Shown: positions 59,240 through 64,000 of the stretch, in pieces
Layout: each line of letters starts with the position of its first letter
How positions within the stretch are numbered: the stretch's first letter is position 1
Assembly: GCA_017979445.1 (NCBI GenBank)
Contig: CM030707.1
Coordinates: 18,303,086-18,367,085, forward strand
Direction of reading: 5' to 3'
Source of the DNA: Akebia trifoliata
Lineage: Eukaryota > Streptophyta > Magnoliopsida > Ranunculales > Lardizabalaceae
Length of the DNA stretch: 64,000 nt
Program-made: the position numbers and the translations under genes
The notes under the pieces: model-generated
The model's input: only the letters and a program-made list of their open reading frames with translations
Told to the model about the DNA's origin: nothing
The model's database searches: none

Positions 59240-61929
59240 ATGCTTGCCACGTCAATCTGAAACGGCTGTAGCATAAACTGTTACGTGGCATTCTACTGTC
59301 AGCTGGACCTTTAAAATGAATTTAGGAAAATTACACAATTCGGCCGCCGTACTTTAAAAAAAAAAAATCTAAACCCTTTTAAGTGACCCACTTACCTGAT
59401 TGGCTCACCCACTGAAAATCAGTGTCGTTGTTTGCTTCTAGCCGCCAGATTTAAGCAACTTTAATCAGGGACATTTTAACCGTCAGATTTTTTAACTACT
59501 CGAAGCTAGTGAGAAGAGATTAGCAAAGTGTTCGGTTTTTGGTGTGGTGATCTAAGAACGTGGTGTGGTGAAAACATCATAAAGTGTGTAGGTCTGTGGG
59601 TTCACAAAGGAAATGCCACGTGGATTATGAGAATTTGTAATGAACATCATCTCAATATTAAAGCTAGATAACCTTAAAACTGATGTAGACAAGTATGAAC
59701 TTCAATTAATTCCTGATCACAAAATATTGTTTCCTAAGGAAAATAAAATAAAAGAGAGATATATCACAACCTTGCAAACAAACATGCAAGAGTCAACCTT
59801 GATTCTTAGATAGGATGTCAATTTAAAATCCTCCCAACAAATTTAGATAAGTGATTTGAGACTTTGACATCTTTCTTGTCATTTTTGAAATGACTCGTGC
59901 TGGGGTTGACATAGGATGTACTGCGATTCTCACAATTCTGACGTGAAGGTCCGCACATAACTGTAGATGTGTTTCCTCACAAATAGTATTTTGAAATTTC
60001 AATGTAAGTCAATTTTTCATTCAATAGAATTTTTGCTTGGATGAAAGAATTGTGTACCCGAAATGTTATCTACCATTATTTTTTGTGTCGTGATTTTCTG
60101 ACACACGCTCGTTAATGTGTCATGGGTTAGAATCATAGATTTTTCTTTCCTTGGGAAACACAATTGTACATCCTTATAAATATGTGCAATTGTGTATCCC
60201 GAAAAAAAAAATCTTTGGTTCTAGCACATGTCATGTTGGGAGTGTATTGGGGGTGGGTTTAGAAAATCATTATTCTTATTTTTTTAGGTATTTGGGACAG
60301 ATGATATTTGTTTGTTGGTTAGGTGGTTGTAAGATTATAGATTGTGTCGTAGTTAATCATTATATTCAAGATTTAAAATAGTCTCATTTGCGAACTTGTG
60401 GTTGAATTACATGCTTCGATTTGATGTCCTAAATGAATTCCTTGTGATATTTCAATGTCTCTTGTTTCATTCTTGTATGACATGTTCATGCTACCAAGAA
60501 TCAAGTTGAGGACTTGTGTACTCGGCATTGTATACATGTTTTTACTTTTTCATCGTTCGATTTCAATCAATGTGAATAACTCTACTTGGTTTTATAGGAT
60601 TAACTGGTTATAAATCGAATTTCAGAATTTTAGTTAAAACTAAAATTTTTAATTCTAAAAAATTAATTTTCAGTCATAAGAAATGTATATAGGGAGGGTT
60701 ATGTATGTCTTGTTGCTAATTTACCTCGAACAACTTAATTCTCTTTTATGATGGGCTCTCCCTCCACACCAACATGTTAAGACATCGATATAATACTTGT
60801 TAAACACCCTCTGATACTCAAGTTGGAACTTAAGTTGCAGATAATATATATATAAAAAAATCTCTAAAGAACTCTCTTTGAAGGTCCAAAAATCCTTTCC
60901 CTCGAGATTTCTCTCCCTATTTATAGGTTTTCATATTTTCTTAATCCTCAACTCTAATACGCCTCCCCCACGAAGTAAAGAAAGGGTAGAATTCAATGCC
61001 AAGGTCTGTCGAATTTACCCATTTTTTCACGTAGTGCCCCTCTCCTAATTCGTGAGAATTTGGATTTATCTTTTTCTAAATCCTTCGGGTGGATAAAGGA
61101 AAGATTTTATCAAACGAGGAATTATCTCTTTAAGCACAATTGTTTACCCCATACAAGGGTGTAAGCATCCAATTATAAACTGACAAGTAAAGGTTTGGAT
61201 AATGTTGCGGTTTCTTCTAAAAAAATTGTGGAACAAGTTGACGGGTAAGATTTATATTCAATTATAATAATTTGATAACTTCGAGTGCCTTTTTTGAATG
61301 TTTGTGATATATACTTTGGAATACTTCAGTATGTAGGATTTAATATAAAAATATATAATTAAATATGATATGTTAAGGACTTTTGCATCAATCAACTAAA
61401 GGACGATCTCCACGATATTGCAGATTTTATCTCTAATTTGTCTCAAAAACATATCGAGAACCATAAAGAGAAAATTCAAGCAACAACAATAGAACTCCAA
61501 ACCCTAGGTCATTTCTCCCTTGTAGTTTTTCATTCTTTCAATTTATTTTCAAATAAGAAACTGATGGAGATAGAATATATTCTACTAAATATGTTTGTCT
61601 ATATATAGGATTAAATGTTTCTAGAACTTCAATTGAATAGATCTTCTTATGAAGCAAATCCCACATGTAATTTCTTACCTCTTGGGAGAATGGGGTCCAC
61701 ATGTATGGGCAGCCTACCTAATTTCCCAACTTCTAGGAAATGTTTAAGTGAGCATAATTTGGGCCCACATATCATGGATCAATCCACCTATTTATGGACA
61801 TCCTTATTACCTTAATAATTAATTTTATTTATGGTGAAACCATCAACCCATATTCCTAACTCTTAGAAATACACTAGACTAACTCTTAATGTTATCAATT
61901 TGGTCAAATGGGTCTAACTTCTAGGAATC

Positions 61930-61932
<3 letters not shown>
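59240..61932. other. Upstream of ABCG25-like gene; gene-free
   Basis: No coding region is supported. It contains an imperfect palindrome at 60113-60235 (arms of about 50 bp around CTTATAAATATG), related to 22275-22385 and 35265-35370, and a short TGCACATAAC-type arm at 59954-59970. ABCG25 regulatory DNA is likely in the first few hundred bases, but I see no clear ABRE-type cluster. Confidence 0.45.
60113..60235. repeat. Imperfect palindrome, small MITE-like family
   Basis: The left arm (GTCATGGGTTAGAATCATAG ... GGGAAACACAATTGTACATC) pairs with the right arm (ACAATTGTGTATCCCG ... TTCTAGCACATGTCATG). Diverged relatives end blocks D at 22275-22385 and 35265-35370. Confidence 0.6.
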
Positions 61933-61962
<30 letters not shown>

Positions 61963-61964
<2 letters not shown>

Positions 61965-62291
61965 GAGCGGTTCGGCAGCCCTAAAGTTTGCCAAGTTTTG
62001 TGCCAAACATTTTTTGTAAATCACTTTTGATGGGGTTAGAAGTTTTGGAATAGGCTGATTTTGAAACTTTTAACCCTAGTTTACAAGTTGAAGAATCATG
62101 GACCGTCCAATTTTTATAAATCACTTTTGATGGGGTTAGAAGTTTTGGAATAGGCTGATTTTTGGTGAGGATGATCTCCTCATCATAGAAATCATCCTCA
62201 CAAAAAATCAGCTCATTCCAAAGCTTCTAACCCATATTTTGAAAAATGTTTGGCACCAAACTTGACAAATTTTAGGGCTGCTGAATCATCC
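61963..62291. mobile_element. Palindromic element M1 between (TA)n tracts
   Basis: Outer arms GGTTCGGCAGCCCTAAA and TTTAGGGCTGCTGAATCATC, then CCAAGTTTTGTGCCAAAC / GTTTGGCACC. The inner core gtgaggatgatct / atcatcctcac is flanked by GTTAGAAGTTTTGGAATAGG and its complement. An inner piece (about 62021-62056) is duplicated at 62121-62160. It is bounded by (TA)n at 61933-61962 and 62292-62314. No coding capacity. Confidence 0.8.
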
Positions 62292-62314
62292 TATATATAT
62301 ATATATATATATAT

Positions 62315-62728
62315 GGGGGCGGTTCAAGGGCCATATGAGAAAACATATGAAAAAACTTTCGTTTTTCAAAATAAGAGTTAGAGGTTTTGGATTGAGCTGA
62401 TTTTTTGCAAGGATGGTCACTTTGATGAAAAGATCATCCTCACAAAAAATCAGCTCAATCAAAAACTTCTAAATCCATCAAAAGTGATTTACAAATTAGT
62501 GATAAAAATTGGTAAAAAATCGACGGTCCACATTCTAAATCACTTTTAATCGGGTTAGAAGTTTCAGATTGGGCTGATTTTTTTTTTTTTTTTTGGATGA
62601 TCTTCCCATCATAGAGATCATCCTCACAAAAAATCAGCTCAATCCAAAATTTATAACCCATATTTTAAAATTTTATTAAAAACGAAAGTTTTTACATATG
62701 TTTTCTCATATGGCCCTTGAACCTGACC
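62315..62728. mobile_element. Palindromic element M2 between (TA)n tracts
   Basis: Outer arms GGTTCAAGGGCCATATGAGA and TCATATGGCCCTTGAAC, continuing to AACTTTCG / CGAAAGTT. These arms differ from M1, M3 and M4. The core with GCTGATTTTTT and agatcatcctcac appears twice in partial form. TA tracts lie on both sides (short on the right, 62729-62738). Confidence 0.8.
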
Positions 62729-62738
62729 TTATATATAT

Positions 62739-63118
62739 GGGTCCCGTTCGGCACCCTAAGTTTTACCACACACTTTAACAAACGCGTTTTGTCCTACATG
62801 GGTTAGAAGTTTCGGAATGAGCTGATTTTTTGTGAGGATGATCTCTATCGTGAGGAGATCATCCTCACCAAAAATCAGCTCATTCCAAAACTTCTAACCC
62901 CAGCAAAATTGATTTACAAAAAATGGACGGTCCACGATTTTTCAACGTGTAAACATGGGGCCAAACATTTCGGAATGAGCTGATTTTTGGGGAGGATGAT
63001 CTTCTAATCATAGAGATCATCCTCACCAAAAATCAGCCCATCCAAAACTTCTAACCCATGTAGGACAAAAAACGTTTGTTAAAGTGTGTGGTAAAACTTA
63101 GGGTGCTGAACATTTCCC
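62739..63118. mobile_element. Palindromic element M3 between (TA)n tracts
   Basis: Outer arms GTTCGGCACCCTAAGTTTTA and its complement at the right end (TAAAACTTAGGGTGCTGAAC), then ACACTTTAACAAACG / CGTTTGTTAAAGTGT: about 50 bp nearly perfect. The core hairpin is at about 62814-62902 (GGAATGAGCTGATTTTTTGT ... ATCAGCTCATTCC). Confidence 0.88.
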
Positions 63119-63143
63119 TATATATATATATATATATATATAT

Positions 63144-63551
63144 GGGTCCCGTTCAGCACCCTAAGCTTTACCCTACACTTTAACAAACGTCTTTTGTCCT
63201 ACATGGGTTAAAAGTTTTGGAATAGGCTGATTTTTGGTGAGGATGATCTCCTCAGGCTGATTTTTGGTGAGGATGATCTCTATGATGAGGAGGTCATTCT
63301 CACCAAAAATCAGCCCATTCCAAAACTTCTAACCCCATAAAAATTGGTTTACAAAAAATGGACGATCCACGGTTTTTCAACTTGTAAACATGGGGCTAAA
63401 AATTTCGGAATGGGCTGATTTTTGGTGAGGATGATCTACTAATCATAGAGATCATCCTCACCAAAAATCAGTCCATTTCAAAACTTCTAACCCATGTAGG
63501 ACAAAACACATTTGTTAAAGTGTAGGGTAAAGCTTAGGGTGTTGAACATTT

Positions 63552-63554
<3 letters not shown>
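63144..63554. mobile_element. Palindromic element M4 between (TA)n tracts
   Basis: The closest relative of M3: arms GTTCAGCACCCTAAGCTTTA and TAAAGCTTAGGGTGTTGAAC. Part of the core (AGGCTGATTTTTGGTGAGGA) is duplicated at 63226-63273. (TA)n at 63119-63143 and 63555-63589. Confidence 0.88.
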
Positions 63555-63589
<35 letters not shown>

Positions 63590-63590
<1 letters not shown>

Positions 63591-64000
63591 GCATCCTACG
63601 AGGGGTGCAACTTGGCTCGGTTTAAGGCCAAATTGGAATCGAACCGACATAGGTCGGCTACACTGAATAAGAATTAGAATTGAACCGAACCAAATTCTAG
63701 TGGAATCAAACCAATACAAACCGAACTAAAGTCGGTATGGTTTGATTCAATTCTATGGGTTGCCAATATTCTATAAATTGTAAGTAACAATTTTTAATGA
63801 AAAAATAAACATAAAACTTCATACAATAAATCACTAATCTATCTATAAAAAGTCATTAGTTTATCCATAAAAAAATTATTAATCTATGTCCTAACTCCTA
63901 AAATAATTCATAATAATTATTATATAAATATATGTTTCTTTATTGCTTAAGGATTCGGTTCTATACAAGCTTGATTCGAGAACTGAACCAAATTTATCTG
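63590..64000. repeat. Degenerate GAACCGAA-type repeat DNA
   Basis: Scattered GAACCGA / TCGGTT-like words (63635-63750, 63955-63990) suggest a decayed GGTTCGGT-type simple repeat. No gene. Confidence 0.35.

Overview
The window is nuclear DNA of a flowering plant, most likely a eudicot. It is strongly AT-rich and its genes are sparse and partly split by introns. It holds CC-NB-LRR immune receptor genes of the RPM1-like type, an ABCG25-type transporter, a small secreted subtilase-inhibitor-like gene, and many plant repeats (LINE, copia, TRIM, SINE, MITE-like palindromes). The species cannot be named from sequence alone. Every gene I can support lies on the minus strand.

Layout. 1-1804: 5' two thirds of an NLR gene (NLR1), running off the left edge. 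1805-13490: its upstream region, a palindromic element, a copia 3' end, LTR-like debris, tandem repeats, and the 3' flank of NLR2. 13491-16367: complete intronless NLR2 (958 aa). 17.3-22.4 kb: AT-rich DNA with a 5'-truncated LINE. 22.44-23.28 kb: NLR pseudogene (NLR3psi). 23.7-34.6 kb: duplication copy A, with a complete three-exon I9 inhibitor gene and the last exon only of an ABCG25-like transporter, decayed. 34.7-37.57 kb: repeated flanks. 37560-40181: NLR4 (873 aa), its LRR end cut off by a junction. 40.2-41.64 kb: flank with a 0.36 kb foreign-looking insert. 41.64-54.87 kb: duplication copy B, with a second complete I9 gene and the last exon of an intact ABCG25-like gene. The first two exons of that gene follow at 57.8-59.1 kb. 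59.2-61.9 kb: gene-free. 61.96-63.55 kb: four palindromic elements in a row, each set between (TA)n tracts.

How it fits together. The locus is an NLR cluster interleaved with a duplicated block (I9 inhibitor gene plus ABCG25 3' exon). The block was copied from, or together with, a complete ABCG25 locus, and the A copy ends inside the large ABCG25 intron. Three gene families that matter in stress physiology (intracellular immune receptors, apoplastic subtilase control, abscisic acid export) are therefore linked. Nothing in the sequence proves functional coupling. The least-explained structures are the shared-core, exchanged-arm palindromes in TA tracts, and a TRIM retrotransposon whose LTR carries an snRNA-type USE plus TATA arrangement.
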